Assembly (NCBI GenBank): GCA_001898405.1
Contig: MKTW01000004.1
Span: 74,156-138,155 of the forward strand
DNA: 64,000 bases
Source: Sphingobacteriales bacterium 44-61
GTDB taxonomy: Bacteria; Bacteroidota; Bacteroidia; Chitinophagales; Chitinophagaceae
Direction: 5' to 3'
Part shown: positions 9,605 to 18,150 of the stretch, piece by piece
Position numbering within the stretch: position 1 is the first letter of the stretch
How the letters are laid out: every line of letters starts with the position of its first letter
Notes under the pieces: generated by a model
The model's database searches: none
What the model saw: the letters and a program-made list of their open reading frames with translations, nothing else
Told to the model about the DNA's origin: nothing
Position numbers and translations under genes: made by a program

Positions 9605-10486
9605 ATGAAACTATATACCATTAATACAGGCTATTTCAAACTGGATGGTGGCGCTATGTTTGGCGTTGTTCCCAAAAGCATCTGGAATAAACTCAATCCG
9701 GCTGATGAAAATAATATGTGCAGTTGGGCTCTCCGCGCTTTACTTATTGAGACTGATGGGCGGTTGATACTGGTAGACACTGGCATGGGAGATAAACAGG
9801 ATGCTAAATTTTTCGGCTATTACTATTTACATGGAGATGATACGCTGGATAAATCATTAGCCAAACACGGTTTTAACCGCGATGATATTACCGATGTGTT
9901 CCTTACCCATCTTCATTTCGATCATTGCGGAGGGGCCATTAAAAGAGAGGGTGATAAGCTGGTGCCTGCTTTTAAGAATGCCGTGTTCTGGAGCAATGCA
10001 GTGCACTGGGAATGGGCCATCCAACCTAACGACAGGGAAAAAGCTTCATTCCTCAAAGAGAATATCCTGCCGATACAGGAAAGCGGGCAACTGCAGTTCA
10101 TCAATCCTTTTGAAGAAGGAGACAAGGGCTGGTCTGCTTATCCACCGGGTTTATTGCAAAAAGATTTTATCCCTGATATCTCGGTCCGTTATGTAAACGG
10201 ACATACTGGTGCGATGATGCTGCCGCAGATAAAATATAAAGGAAGAACCGTCGTGTTCATGGCCGATCTGCTGCCTTCCGCCGCCCATATTCCCATGCCT
10301 TATGTGATGGCATACGATACATCGCCACTTATTACGCTGGGAGAAAAAAGGAATTTCTATAATGATGCTGTCAACGGGGATTATGTCCTTTTCTTTGAAC
10401 ATGATCCCGTAAATGAGTGCTGCACACTGGAGCGGACTGAAAAGGGGGTGCGGGTAAAAGAATTCTTCCGCCTGGAAGATCTTTGA
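9605..10486 (+). CDS. MBL fold metallo-hydrolase
   Basis: 293-residue metallo-beta-lactamase-fold enzyme. The metal motif HLHFDHCGG, the preceding LILVDTGMGD strand, a later NGHTGAMM histidine, an FMADLLPSAAH aspartate and the C-terminal FEHDP give the full set of expected metal ligands. It resembles the AHL-lactonase/quinoprotein-hydrolase type, but the substrate cannot be told from sequence. No signal peptide is seen, so it is probably cytoplasmic. Its stop codon touches the stop of the convergent DUF3108 gene (TGATCA, no gap). Confidence 0.88.
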   Translation: MKLYTINTGYFKLDGGAMFGVVPKSIWNKLNPADENNMCSWALRALLIETDGRLILVDTGMGDKQDAKFFGYYYLHGDDTLDKSLAKHGFNRDDITDVFLTHLHFDHCGGAIKREGDKLVPAFKNAVFWSNAVHWEWAIQPNDREKASFLKENILPIQESGQLQFINPFEEGDKGWSAYPPGLLQKDFIPDISVRYVNGHTGAMMLPQIKYKGRTVVFMADLLPSAAHIPMPYVMAYDTSPLITLGEKRNFYNDAVNGDYVLFFEHDPVNECCTLERTEKGVRVKEFFRLEDL

Positions 10487-11308
10487 TCACCTTCTTTTGA
10501 TCGCTGAGGTCAATGGATAGCGGAGGTTCTCATGCCCCATCATATCGATCTTTACTTTTCCTACAGCGATCGGGCTCTCGATACGTACCGGGATATGGTT
10601 TGCATCATCCGTTACCCAAACAGTCATTTGCTCGCCGCCTTCAAAGATGGTGCCTTTGATCAGCAGGGGTTTGAACTTGATAGCATCAAACTTGCCATAT
10701 TTGGTTTTAACGGTTTCTTTGCCCAGGTAGCGGATATACATATTATACACTTCGTTGTCGAGGAACATCGAGAAGGCGATCTTATCGTTGGGCTGCAGTT
10801 TATCAAAATCAATATTCCGCGCATAGAATACAGAGCTTACTACATCCTGCACGCAGGCTGGTACATTGAAAACACCATCATTCGTTACCGCTGTATTAGC
10901 TGTTTTATTGAAAGTAACGTTCTGGTATTTTTTATAGCCGCCTTCGTTCACATTACGCACAAATTTCAGGGCCTGCAGAGTGGCCGTGTCAATATAGGTT
11001 TCGTATTTGTCCCTCACCTTGTAAAAGATATCATAAGAAGGATTGGTATGCCCTTCCCCTACGATATGATACACAGGCCTGTTGTTCAGGTTTTCCAGTG
11101 TGTTGGTGAAAGTGGCAGTGCCTGCATCAACATAAATGCCTGCCACTGCATAATATACTTTAAAAGTGACTTTTTCACCGGCCTGGAAAGCCGTGTTCTT
11201 TATGCCACAGGAATCATAATAAGTGTTAGCATACGGAGCTTTGGCTTTGGTCGTAAAAGCCATCAGGATGATCGCCGGCAGAAAAATCAGTTTGAGTATT
11301 CCTTTCAT
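10487..11308 (-). CDS. DUF3108 domain-containing exported protein
   Basis: 273 residues from the ATG at 11308 (MKGILKLIFLPAIILMAFTT, a signal peptide); an upstream start at 11356 would bury the signal sequence. The mature part shows the DUF3108 features: FQAGEKVTFKVYYAVAGIYVDAG, a KVRDKYETYID block and a C-terminal KVKIDM-type strand. Proteins of this family are periplasmic or outer-membrane associated and of unknown function. The gene converges on the MBL hydrolase with no spacer. Confidence 0.85.
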   Translation of the reverse strand: MKGILKLIFLPAIILMAFTTKAKAPYANTYYDSCGIKNTAFQAGEKVTFKVYYAVAGIYVDAGTATFTNTLENLNNRPVYHIVGEGHTNPSYDIFYKVRDKYETYIDTATLQALKFVRNVNEGGYKKYQNVTFNKTANTAVTNDGVFNVPACVQDVVSSVFYARNIDFDKLQPNDKIAFSMFLDNEVYNMYIRYLGKETVKTKYGKFDAIKFKPLLIKGTIFEGGEQMTVWVTDDANHIPVRIESPIAVGKVKIDMMGHENLRYPLTSAIKRR

Positions 11309-11418
11309 CAATTTCTGTAATTTAATTTTCCGGATAAGACGCTGCAAATTAATCATTGGATTTGCAGGGATAAGGACAGTTTATCAATAACAAATCAAAA
11401 ACTTTTTACCCCTACCTA

Positions 11419-12426
11419 TTACCCGCTTTTATTCTTAAATATCTTTCTTATACTTAAAATCAGCAAACTGCCTGCTATCGCGGGGATGATCAGGTTGATA
11501 AACCAGATGCTTACTGCCGTCAGGCTTATGCCTAATTGGTTGCTGCTGAACATGCCCAGCAATTGCAGGTTTACTTTTCCCCTCAAACCAAGGTCCGTTA
11601 TCAAAGCAATGGTCGGTATCACTGCCATTACCAGAAACGATAAACTCACTGCCCACCAACCCTGCCACCACGATACGTCCACATCGAATAAACGAAAAAG
11701 AAGATAATATTGTATTATAAAAACAATAAATCTTAGTGTTGATAAAGACAGTAATTGCAGGAGTAACGTTGCATTAAAGTGTTCCAGCGACTCAAGCAGC
11801 CAGGCATAACGCCTGCTTCCCGGAAGCCTGTCCACCCATCGCACCAACCAGGCCAGCCTGAAATAAAATAGTGTTAAAATCGCCACTACCACCAGCACCC
11901 CATAGATCATCATTTTCATCCAGAAAGCAGTGATCATTCCATTGTCCAGGATAGGTTTTTGCAATATCAGCAAGGCTACAAATCCCATAGCCAGTGTAAC
12001 GATCAGCTGGCTGATGCTTCCTGCAATGGTCAGCGAGATCGCTTTCAACCGCTTCCCCTCTTCCATATATAAAACACGGCCCAGGTATTCACCCACCCGG
12101 TTGGGCGTCATCACAGAAAAGGAAACGCCCGATAATACAGCTTTCAGGGCTGTGATAAAATCCACCCTTTGTATCCTTTGTACAGCCAGCTTCCATTTCA
12201 GTGTTTCGATTGACCAGTTCACCAGCATCAGCAGCATCACGGCCAGCAATAACCAGATACGGCTGCTATAGAATGAATCGCGGATATGCTGCCAGGATTG
12301 CTCCAACCCGGGCTGTTGACGGATCTGTTTAAAAATGGAATAGGATAACCATATAAACAACAGCGGCCCCAGGAAATAATTGATAAAATATTTGAACTGC
12401 CTGTTATGTTTGCTTTTTACCGGCAT
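11419..12426 (-). CDS. Lysylphosphatidylglycerol synthase transmembrane-domain (flippase-like) protein
   Basis: 335-residue polytopic membrane protein with about eight hydrophobic segments and no soluble domain. The segment GVSFSVMTPNRVGEYLGRVLYM matches the (T/S)PxRxGE motif of the MprF-like/UPF0104 flippase domain. Such stand-alone proteins probably move lipids or glycolipids across the inner membrane; the substrate is unknown. ATG 12426 is chosen; an in-frame TTG lies 15 bp upstream. It is 110 bp upstream of the DUF3108 gene on the same strand, so co-transcription is possible. Confidence 0.85.
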   Translation of the reverse strand: MPVKSKHNRQFKYFINYFLGPLLFIWLSYSIFKQIRQQPGLEQSWQHIRDSFYSSRIWLLLAVMLLMLVNWSIETLKWKLAVQRIQRVDFITALKAVLSGVSFSVMTPNRVGEYLGRVLYMEEGKRLKAISLTIAGSISQLIVTLAMGFVALLILQKPILDNGMITAFWMKMMIYGVLVVVAILTLFYFRLAWLVRWVDRLPGSRRYAWLLESLEHFNATLLLQLLSLSTLRFIVFIIQYYLLFRLFDVDVSWWQGWWAVSLSFLVMAVIPTIALITDLGLRGKVNLQLLGMFSSNQLGISLTAVSIWFINLIIPAIAGSLLILSIRKIFKNKSG

Positions 12427-12574
12427 AATCGGATGATGCAAAATCCTGGGGGAAAACTCAAAACAATTCCCCGTTACTCAGAAGAAGTATGCTTTTTTGA
12501 ATTTTGCAGTTTTACTTTTTACTTTTGGGTTTGAACGGTCCGGTTTTTCTCTTCATGTAAAAATACAATGCGGT

Positions 12575-13144
12575 TTGCAAAAGTCTGCTAAAATAATACT
12601 TGGTATTGATCCGGGTACCCTGCTGATGGGTTACAGTGTTATCAGGGTATACCAGGGTAAGATCACCCTCCAGGAAATGCAAGCCCTTAAGCTCTCCGGT
12701 AAAAAAGATAATCATGAAAGGCTTCACCTGATCCACCATAAAGTAACCGAACTGATCCATCTTCACAAGCCTCATGAATTTGCCATTGAAGCTCCCTTCT
12801 TTGGAAAGAATGTGCAGAGCATGCTAAAGCTGGGAAGGGCACAGGGCGTCGCCATTGCTGCTGCTATGGCCGCAGGGATCCCTGTTACAGAATACTCACC
12901 CCGTAAAGTGAAGCAATCTGTTACCGGCAACGGTAATGCCGATAAGGAACAGGTTTGGAAAATGCTTCAGCAATTGCTGAATATTGCCGAAGCGCCGAAA
13001 TATTTTGATGCTACAGATGCTTTGGCCATTGCTGTTTGCCACCATTTTCAGTTGGGCGGAACAGCAGCGCTCAAAAAAAATAAGCCTTTAAACGGCTGGA
13101 GTGATTTTTTGAAAAAGAACCCGCACAGGGTAAAGGGGCATTAA
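12575..13144 (+). CDS. ruvC: Crossover junction endodeoxyribonuclease RuvC
   Basis: Resolves Holliday junctions with RuvAB. The RNase H-fold acidic residues are visible: the D of ILGIDPGT, the E of FAIEAPFFGKN, and the D pair near the end in YFDATDALAIA. Family N-termini begin just before the KIILGIDPGT strand. The only codon there is the TTG at 12575 (189 residues). The ATG at 12497 would add 26 residues encoded by AT-rich repeat-like DNA, so I prefer TTG. The product matches the usual 170-190 residue size. Confidence 0.9.
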   Translation: MQKSAKIILGIDPGTLLMGYSVIRVYQGKITLQEMQALKLSGKKDNHERLHLIHHKVTELIHLHKPHEFAIEAPFFGKNVQSMLKLGRAQGVAIAAAMAAGIPVTEYSPRKVKQSVTGNGNADKEQVWKMLQQLLNIAEAPKYFDATDALAIAVCHHFQLGGTAALKKNKPLNGWSDFLKKNPHRVKGH

Positions 13145-13155
13145 CTGTTTATTTG

Positions 13156-13223
13156 CTTCCTTCCCGTTCTTCCCGCCTTACCGGTAAGTTTTTACCGGTA
13201 AGGCGGGAAGAACGGGAAGGAAG
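13156..13223. terminator. Perfect 32-bp hairpin between ruvC and the HIT gene
   Basis: Arms 13156-13187 and 13192-13223 are perfect over 32 bp with a 4-nt loop. The genes converge here, so it may act as a two-way terminator, but there is no T-tract and the stem is far longer than needed. The stem contains two 9-nt words (GGCGGGAAG, AACGGGAAG), echoing the phased hairpins elsewhere in the window. Confidence 0.7.
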
Positions 13224-13256
13224 TACTAACCTACAGGCATTCTAATAATGCTGTAA

Positions 13257-13646
13257 TTACAGGTTTGATAGTATCAGGTCCTGTATTTCTTTCAACCGTT
13301 TTTCATTTAGCTTTAGTTTCGGCTGTGTAAAATTCAGATCGTTAGCAGAACTGATCGGGATAAGATGCAAATGTGCATGCGGCACTTCCAATCCGATCAC
13401 ACTAAGACCAACCCTGTTGCAATCAAAGCTTTTTTCGATCGCTTTGGCAATTGGTTTTGCAAACACCAGCAATTCCTGCAGGTATTTTTCCGGGAGGTCA
13501 AAAAAATTGTCTGTTTCGCTTTTGGGTATTACCAGTACATGGCCTTCCCGTAAAGGAAATATATCGAGGAATGCATAGAAATTGTCGTTTTCGGCAATCT
13601 TATAGCTGGGTATCTCACCTGCGATGATCTTTGAAAAAATAGTCAT
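13257..13646 (-). CDS. HIT family protein (histidine triad nucleotide hydrolase)
   Basis: 129 residues, the normal length for a HIT protein. The catalytic triad motif is HAHLHLIP near residue 90, following GLEVP. The N-terminal CIFC-type segment is replaced by MTIFSKIIAGEIPSYKI, as in Bacteroidota members. HIT proteins hydrolyse nucleoside phosphoramidates or dinucleotides; the exact substrate is unknown. It converges with ruvC across a long hairpin. Confidence 0.93.
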   Translation of the reverse strand: MTIFSKIIAGEIPSYKIAENDNFYAFLDIFPLREGHVLVIPKSETDNFFDLPEKYLQELLVFAKPIAKAIEKSFDCNRVGLSVIGLEVPHAHLHLIPISSANDLNFTQPKLKLNEKRLKEIQDLILSNL

Positions 13647-13742
13647 AGCGCTTCTTTAATTGTTAGAACCATAAACTTCAGCAACGGTTTTACGTTAACA
13701 AAGTTAAGATTTACCTTAGTACCTGAAGCCAATACCCGCTAC

Positions 13743-15803
13743 ATGAAAAAAATTGTACTTCTGCTGACCATTGCTTATTTACTGCCCGGTTATTCTTACG
13801 CACAGCAGGAAACTGCGCCGGATTCGTCCCGTCTTTTAAGCGAAGTGACCGTAAGGGCTTTTGGCCAGTACCGGAAACTGTCAGATGCTGTGGTGCCGGT
13901 AAAAGTGATCGTTGTTAGTAACGGTGATCTCAATAACAAATCATCTCTTGTCAATAGCTTTAACACCATTGCCGGTGTGCGCATGGAAGAACGCTCACCC
14001 GGCAGCTACCGGATCAATATCCGTGGCAGTTCATTAAGATCGCCATTCGGGGTGCGGAATGTGAAAGTGTACTGGAATGATATCCCTGTTACCGATCCCG
14101 GTGGCAATACCTATTTCAACCAGTTTGCCTGGAACAACTTCTCCAGCATAGAGATATTTAAAGGACCAGCAGCCAGCCTTTATGGTGCAGGTACAGGTGG
14201 TCTTATCCTGATCAATAATCTCGACCGCTGGCAGCCCGGTGTTTCGCTTGATTATGTGACCGGCAGCTATAATCTGCAGAATGTTTTTGCTTCTGCCCGT
14301 TTTGGCAATGGAGATAATAAAAACCAATTTACCTACGCACATAACCAAAGCGATGGTTACCGCGAGCAAAGTGCTATGAGAAGGGATAATTTTTCCTGGC
14401 TTTCCCAATTGAAGATCTCCGAAAAACAGGAGTTAAGCGCAGCCGTTCTTTTCACAGATATGGAATATCAAACGCCTGGTGCTTTAACACTGGCAGAGTT
14501 CAATGCCAATCCCAAAGCTGCAAGGCCGGCAGCCGGTGGATTTCCCAGTGCTGCAGGTGCTAAAGCCACCATTTATCAAAAGAATATACTGGCAGGCTTC
14601 ACCAACCGCTATGAGATCAACTCTTCGCTGCAAAATGCCACTACGCTGTATGGTGCTTTCTCTCAAATTAAAAACCCTACTTTCCGCAATTATGAAAGAA
14701 GAAATGAACCTTCTTATGGCGGAAGAACAACATTCACCTGGAAAAACAAACAATGGCAACTGGCAGGTGGTGCTGAGTTCCAGCAGGGATTTTTTAACAC
14801 ACAGGTTTCGAAAAACAGGAATGGCAATCCCGATACATTGCAGACCAATGATGATATCAACTATAAAAACCTGAGTGTATTTCTGCAAGCCGACTGGAAC
14901 CTGGAAGAAAAATGGTTTCTGCAGGGTGGCCTCAGCATTAATAAAACCAATGTGGAATTCTCGAGACTGAGCAGTTATCCGGTAGTAAAACAAAGCCGCT
15001 CTTATAAGAACGAGCTTGCGCCACGGCTAAGCCTGATGCGGAAGATCGGGAATGATCTTTCCTTATTCGCAACCGTATCCAGAGGTTTTTCTCCGCCTAC
15101 TATTGCCGAGCTGTTGCCATCCACCGGTGTGATCAGCACTGACCTGGAAGCAGAAGAAGGATGGAATTATGAAATGACCGCACGTTATTTTTTCTTCAAT
15201 AAGAAACTGCAACTGGAAGCTACAGGATTTTATTTCAGACTCGACAATGCTCTTGTGCAACGAAGAGATGTAGCCGGAGCTGATTTTTTTGTAAATGCCG
15301 GTAATGTAAAACAGAAGGGCATTGAGATTTTCGCCAGTTATCTTACCCCATCAATCCGCGGTACTTTCATCGATCATTTGGCAATCACCGGGGGCTACAC
15401 CTATAATCATTTCCGTTATGGAAGTTTTATAAAAGGCACGGACGATTTCAGCGGTAAAAAAGTGCCAAGCGTACCAGCCGGAACGTTCTCTGTATGGGCC
15501 GATCTGCAACTGAAAAACGGCTTATACCTTAATGCCAACCTGTATGCATCATCCAGAATATTCCTGAATGATGCCAACACAGCAGCAGCCAGTTCCTATC
15601 AATTGCTGGGCTGCCGTATCGGTTGGAAAAGAACAGGCGTTTCCAAAACACGTTACAGCATTTATGCCGGTGCTGATAATTTACTGGATGAAGTGTATAG
15701 CTTAGGTAATGATATCAATGCCGTCGGAGGAAGATATTACAATGCCGCACCTGCAAGAAATTATTATGCAGGCATCAGCTTTCAACTTAATGCTAAAAAA
15801 TAA
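13743..15803 (+). CDS. TonB-dependent outer-membrane receptor
   Basis: 686 residues with a signal peptide (MKKIVLLLTIAYLLPGYSYA). There is a plug domain (about 30-150, with IRGSSLRSPFGVRNVKVYWNDI and an EIFKGPAASLYGAG stretch), followed by a beta-barrel ending in an aromatic C-terminus (YYAGISFQLNAKK). It lacks the N-terminal carboxypeptidase-like domain of the other two receptors in this window and has no SusD partner. It more resembles siderophore, vitamin or metal receptors; the ligand is unknown. It is a single gene with its own terminator. Confidence 0.92.
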   Translation: MKKIVLLLTIAYLLPGYSYAQQETAPDSSRLLSEVTVRAFGQYRKLSDAVVPVKVIVVSNGDLNNKSSLVNSFNTIAGVRMEERSPGSYRINIRGSSLRSPFGVRNVKVYWNDIPVTDPGGNTYFNQFAWNNFSSIEIFKGPAASLYGAGTGGLILINNLDRWQPGVSLDYVTGSYNLQNVFASARFGNGDNKNQFTYAHNQSDGYREQSAMRRDNFSWLSQLKISEKQELSAAVLFTDMEYQTPGALTLAEFNANPKAARPAAGGFPSAAGAKATIYQKNILAGFTNRYEINSSLQNATTLYGAFSQIKNPTFRNYERRNEPSYGGRTTFTWKNKQWQLAGGAEFQQGFFNTQVSKNRNGNPDTLQTNDDINYKNLSVFLQADWNLEEKWFLQGGLSINKTNVEFSRLSSYPVVKQSRSYKNELAPRLSLMRKIGNDLSLFATVSRGFSPPTIAELLPSTGVISTDLEAEEGWNYEMTARYFFFNKKLQLEATGFYFRLDNALVQRRDVAGADFFVNAGNVKQKGIEIFASYLTPSIRGTFIDHLAITGGYTYNHFRYGSFIKGTDDFSGKKVPSVPAGTFSVWADLQLKNGLYLNANLYASSRIFLNDANTAAASSYQLLGCRIGWKRTGVSKTRYSIYAGADNLLDEVYSLGNDINAVGGRYYNAAPARNYYAGISFQLNAKK

Positions 15804-15831
15804 ACCCTTCCGTTAAGAAGGGTTTATTTGT
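15801..15831 (+). terminator. Terminator of the TonB receptor gene
   Basis: A 10-bp perfect stem (15801-15810 with 15817-15826, loop CGTTAA) is followed by a short T-rich run. The stem begins with the TAA stop codon of the receptor gene. greA converges from the other side. Confidence 0.75.
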
Positions 15832-15850
15832 AACAGTAATTTATTCCTTC

Positions 15851-16324
15851 TTATACACTGATTTTATCAATCTTGAATTTGATGACCCCTGCAGGAGCAA
15901 GCACTTCTGCAACTTCTCCTACTACTTTGCCAAGCACACCTTTACCGATAGGCGAAGAGATGGAGATCTTGCTGGCCTTCAGGTCAGCCTCCTTCTCGCT
16001 TACGATTTGATACGTCACCTGCTTTTTGGTGTTAAGATTAGTAAGGGTCACTTTGGTAAGAATAGAGACTTTGCTTGTGTCAATATTGGATTCATCCAAT
16101 ACACGCACATTGGCCATGGCCCCTTCCATAACAGCGATCTTGGCTTCCAACAATCCCTGGGCTTCTTTGGCAGCATCGTACTCTGCATTCTCTTTCAAAT
16201 CCCCTTTTTCCCTGGCTTCTGCAATAGCGCGGCTGGCTGCCGGGCGATCAACAGATTTAAGACGTTGCAGTTCTACTTTCATCTGCTCCAGGGTTTCCTT
16301 AGTCACATACTGAATGTTACTCAT
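15851..16324 (-). CDS. greA: Transcription elongation factor GreA
   Basis: 157 residues. It rescues backtracked RNA polymerase by stimulating transcript cleavage. The N-terminal coiled coil contains the acidic tip signature (AREKGDLKENAEYDAAKEAQ), and the C-terminal FKBP-like domain contains SPIGKGVLGKVVGEV. Both match GreA. Unlike other genes here it has a perfect Shine-Dalgarno sequence, AAGGAGG, 6 nt before the ATG. Confidence 0.97.
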   Translation of the reverse strand: MSNIQYVTKETLEQMKVELQRLKSVDRPAASRAIAEAREKGDLKENAEYDAAKEAQGLLEAKIAVMEGAMANVRVLDESNIDTSKVSILTKVTLTNLNTKKQVTYQIVSEKEADLKASKISISSPIGKGVLGKVVGEVAEVLAPAGVIKFKIDKISV

Positions 16325-16337
16325 GATTAACCTCCTT
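16325..16337 (-). promoter_or_regulatory. Perfect Shine-Dalgarno sequence of greA
   Basis: AAGGAGG (plus-strand CCTCCTT at 16331-16337) with a 6-nt spacer to ATG. Bacteroidota genes rarely use such sites, and no other start I checked in this window has one. Confidence 0.85.
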
Positions 16338-16348
16338 GGGTATAAACG

Positions 16349-16389
16349 AAAAAAATAGCAACGCCTCAGGTTTTTACCTGAAGCGTTGC
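16349..16389 (-). terminator. Rho-independent terminator after the 2-hydroxyacid dehydrogenase gene
   Basis: A 14-bp stem (16358-16371 with 16376-16389, one G-U type mismatch, 4-nt loop) is followed on the minus strand by a run of T residues (plus A-run 16349-16355). It separates the rsmA-dehydrogenase unit from greA, so greA must start from a promoter within or just after this hairpin. Confidence 0.8.
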
Positions 16390-16432
16390 GGTATTAGTCC
16401 TGCAAAGATAGGAAAGTATTATGAATAAACCG

Positions 16433-17359
16433 CTATGAAAGCCCTAATTTTTCCAGCACCACTTCTGTCATCCTCAAAAAAGCTTCATGGCTATATCCTG
16501 CAATATGTGGTGTAATGATCACATTAGGCTGAGCCAGCAGCCAATCAAGATTGGCCTTTTCTTCGGGTTTATAAGTATTTAACTTTTCATTTTCCAATAC
16601 ATCCAGCGCAGCAGCCTTTATTTTATTGTTTTTCAAAGCTTCAATTACTGCAGGTGTATTTACTATTTTGCCCCGGGATGTGTTGAGGAAATAAGGTGAC
16701 CGTTGCAGGGAATTGAAAAATTCTTCTCCGGCAAGATGAAAGGTTTCATCAGTTAATGGCACATGAAGGCTGATCACATCCGCATAGCGGCAAATCTGTT
16801 CCAGGTTGGCTTCTTTTATATAACCTCCGCCAAAACCAAACTTGTATTTATCATAAGCCAATATGGTCACATCAAAAGATTTCAGCAGTTTGGCAAAAGC
16901 CATTCCTGTATTACCAAAACCAATGAGGCCAACAGTGCGGCCTGTCAGCTCCGTTCCCCTGTTCTCATCTCTTTTCCAAAGGCCTTCCCTCACTTCACTC
17001 AATGAAGAAGGTATCTTATTCATCAATGCCAGCAATAAACCCAGCTCATGCTCTGCTACTGCATTGCGGTTGCCTTCAGGGCTGCTCACACAAAGGATGC
17101 CTTTGCTTTCTGCATAAGGTACATCGATCAGTTCCATACCGCTTCCTAACCGCCCGATCCATTTTAATGAGCCGGCTTTATCGATCAGCGGCCGGTCTAC
17201 TTTAATACGGGTAGTGAGGATCAGGCCCTCTGCATCATGAACTGTTCCCATCAGCTCTTCATAACTGATCTGTGGATCATATACTACTTCGTATCCCTTT
17301 TTTTCCAATACTTCCCGGAGATGGTCATGCGCCTTTCCTGTAATGATTACCTTCTTCAT
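16433..17359 (-). CDS. D-isomer specific 2-hydroxyacid dehydrogenase, NAD-binding (phosphoglycerate-dehydrogenase-like)
   Basis: 308 residues. The Rossmann motif is [16 protein letters not shown]. The catalytic His is in [12 protein letters not shown], the Arg in [13 protein letters not shown] and the Glu in the [10 protein letters not shown] region. The length fits the short forms without an ACT domain. The reaction is NAD-dependent oxidation of a 2-hydroxy acid (for example 3-phosphoglycerate or glycerate); the specificity is not clear. It lies 16 bp downstream of rsmA and is probably co-transcribed with it. Confidence 0.9.
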   Translation of the reverse strand: MKKVIITGKAHDHLREVLEKKGYEVVYDPQISYEELMGTVHDAEGLILTTRIKVDRPLIDKAGSLKWIGRLGSGMELIDVPYAESKGILCVSSPEGNRNAVAEHELGLLLALMNKIPSSLSEVREGLWKRDENRGTELTGRTVGLIGFGNTGMAFAKLLKSFDVTILAYDKYKFGFGGGYIKEANLEQICRYADVISLHVPLTDETFHLAGEEFFNSLQRSPYFLNTSRGKIVNTPAVIEALKNNKIKAAALDVLENEKLNTYKPEEKANLDWLLAQPNVIITPHIAGYSHEAFLRMTEVVLEKLGLS

Positions 17360-17375
17360 GTTGTATATTCCTGCG

Positions 17376-18128
17376 TTATTTCATTTTAAAGCTAAGTGCT
17401 GCAAATTGCTCCACGCTCAGTTGCTCGGCCCTTTTACCAAACAATTCATCTTCCAGTATGTTTGCGTCAAACAAACTTCTTACTGCATTCCTTAATGTTT
17501 TGCGGCGTTGGTTAAAGGCTGTTTTTACCAATAAAAAGAAATCCTTTTCCGATCTCATGGACGGCACGTCTTTTCTTGGCACCATCCTGATCACACCGCT
17601 TTTTACCTTGGGAGGAGGATTGAAACTTTGTTCTGATACATCAAACAGGTATTCCACTTCAAAAAATGCCTGCACCAGCACGCTCAGTACTCCATACACT
17701 TTATTGCCTTCCGGGGCAGCAGCCCGCTGCGCCACTTCTTTCTGGAACATGCCCACCATGCATTCCACATCTTCTTTCCATTCCAGTATCTTAAAAAGGA
17801 TCTGCGTGGAAATATTATAGGGAAAATTGCCGACAATGGTAAAATTGCCTGCAAAAGGCTTCTCTATGTCCAGGAAACTTTGATGGATGATCCTGTCCTT
17901 TATAGCAGGATAGGTAGCTGTTAAGAAACTTACTTTTTCTTCATCCAGCTCCACCGCTTTAAAATCCACATTTTCCAACTGCAGCAGGTATTTGGTAAGT
18001 GCTCCTCCTCCAGGCCCTACTTCCAGCAATTGGGAAAAAGGCCCTTGCTGCAATGCAGACACGATCTTACGGCAGATATTCTCGTCTTTCAGGAAATGCT
18101 GACCAAGGGATTTTTTGAGGGTGTACAT
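17376..18128 (-). CDS. rsmA: 16S rRNA (adenine(1518)-N(6)/adenine(1519)-N(6))-dimethyltransferase RsmA
   Basis: 250 residues. It dimethylates two adjacent adenines in helix 45 of 16S rRNA. It begins with the family hallmark [14 protein letters not shown]. It has the SAM motif [15 protein letters not shown] and the catalytic NFPYN motif ([12 protein letters not shown]). The C-terminus has the small helical domain with [12 protein letters not shown]. The gene leads an operon with the 2-hydroxyacid dehydrogenase. Confidence 0.97.
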   Translation of the reverse strand: MYTLKKSLGQHFLKDENICRKIVSALQQGPFSQLLEVGPGGGALTKYLLQLENVDFKAVELDEEKVSFLTATYPAIKDRIIHQSFLDIEKPFAGNFTIVGNFPYNISTQILFKILEWKEDVECMVGMFQKEVAQRAAAPEGNKVYGVLSVLVQAFFEVEYLFDVSEQSFNPPPKVKSGVIRMVPRKDVPSMRSEKDFFLLVKTAFNQRRKTLRNAVRSLFDANILEDELFGKRAEQLSVEQFAALSFKMK

Positions 18129-18150
18129 TAATGCAAAAATAAGATAATCC

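Noticed and set aside
12497-12574. ATG start for RuvC at 12497
   Set aside because: The added residues are encoded by AT-rich repeat-like DNA and do not resemble RuvC; the TTG at 12575 gives the family N-terminus.
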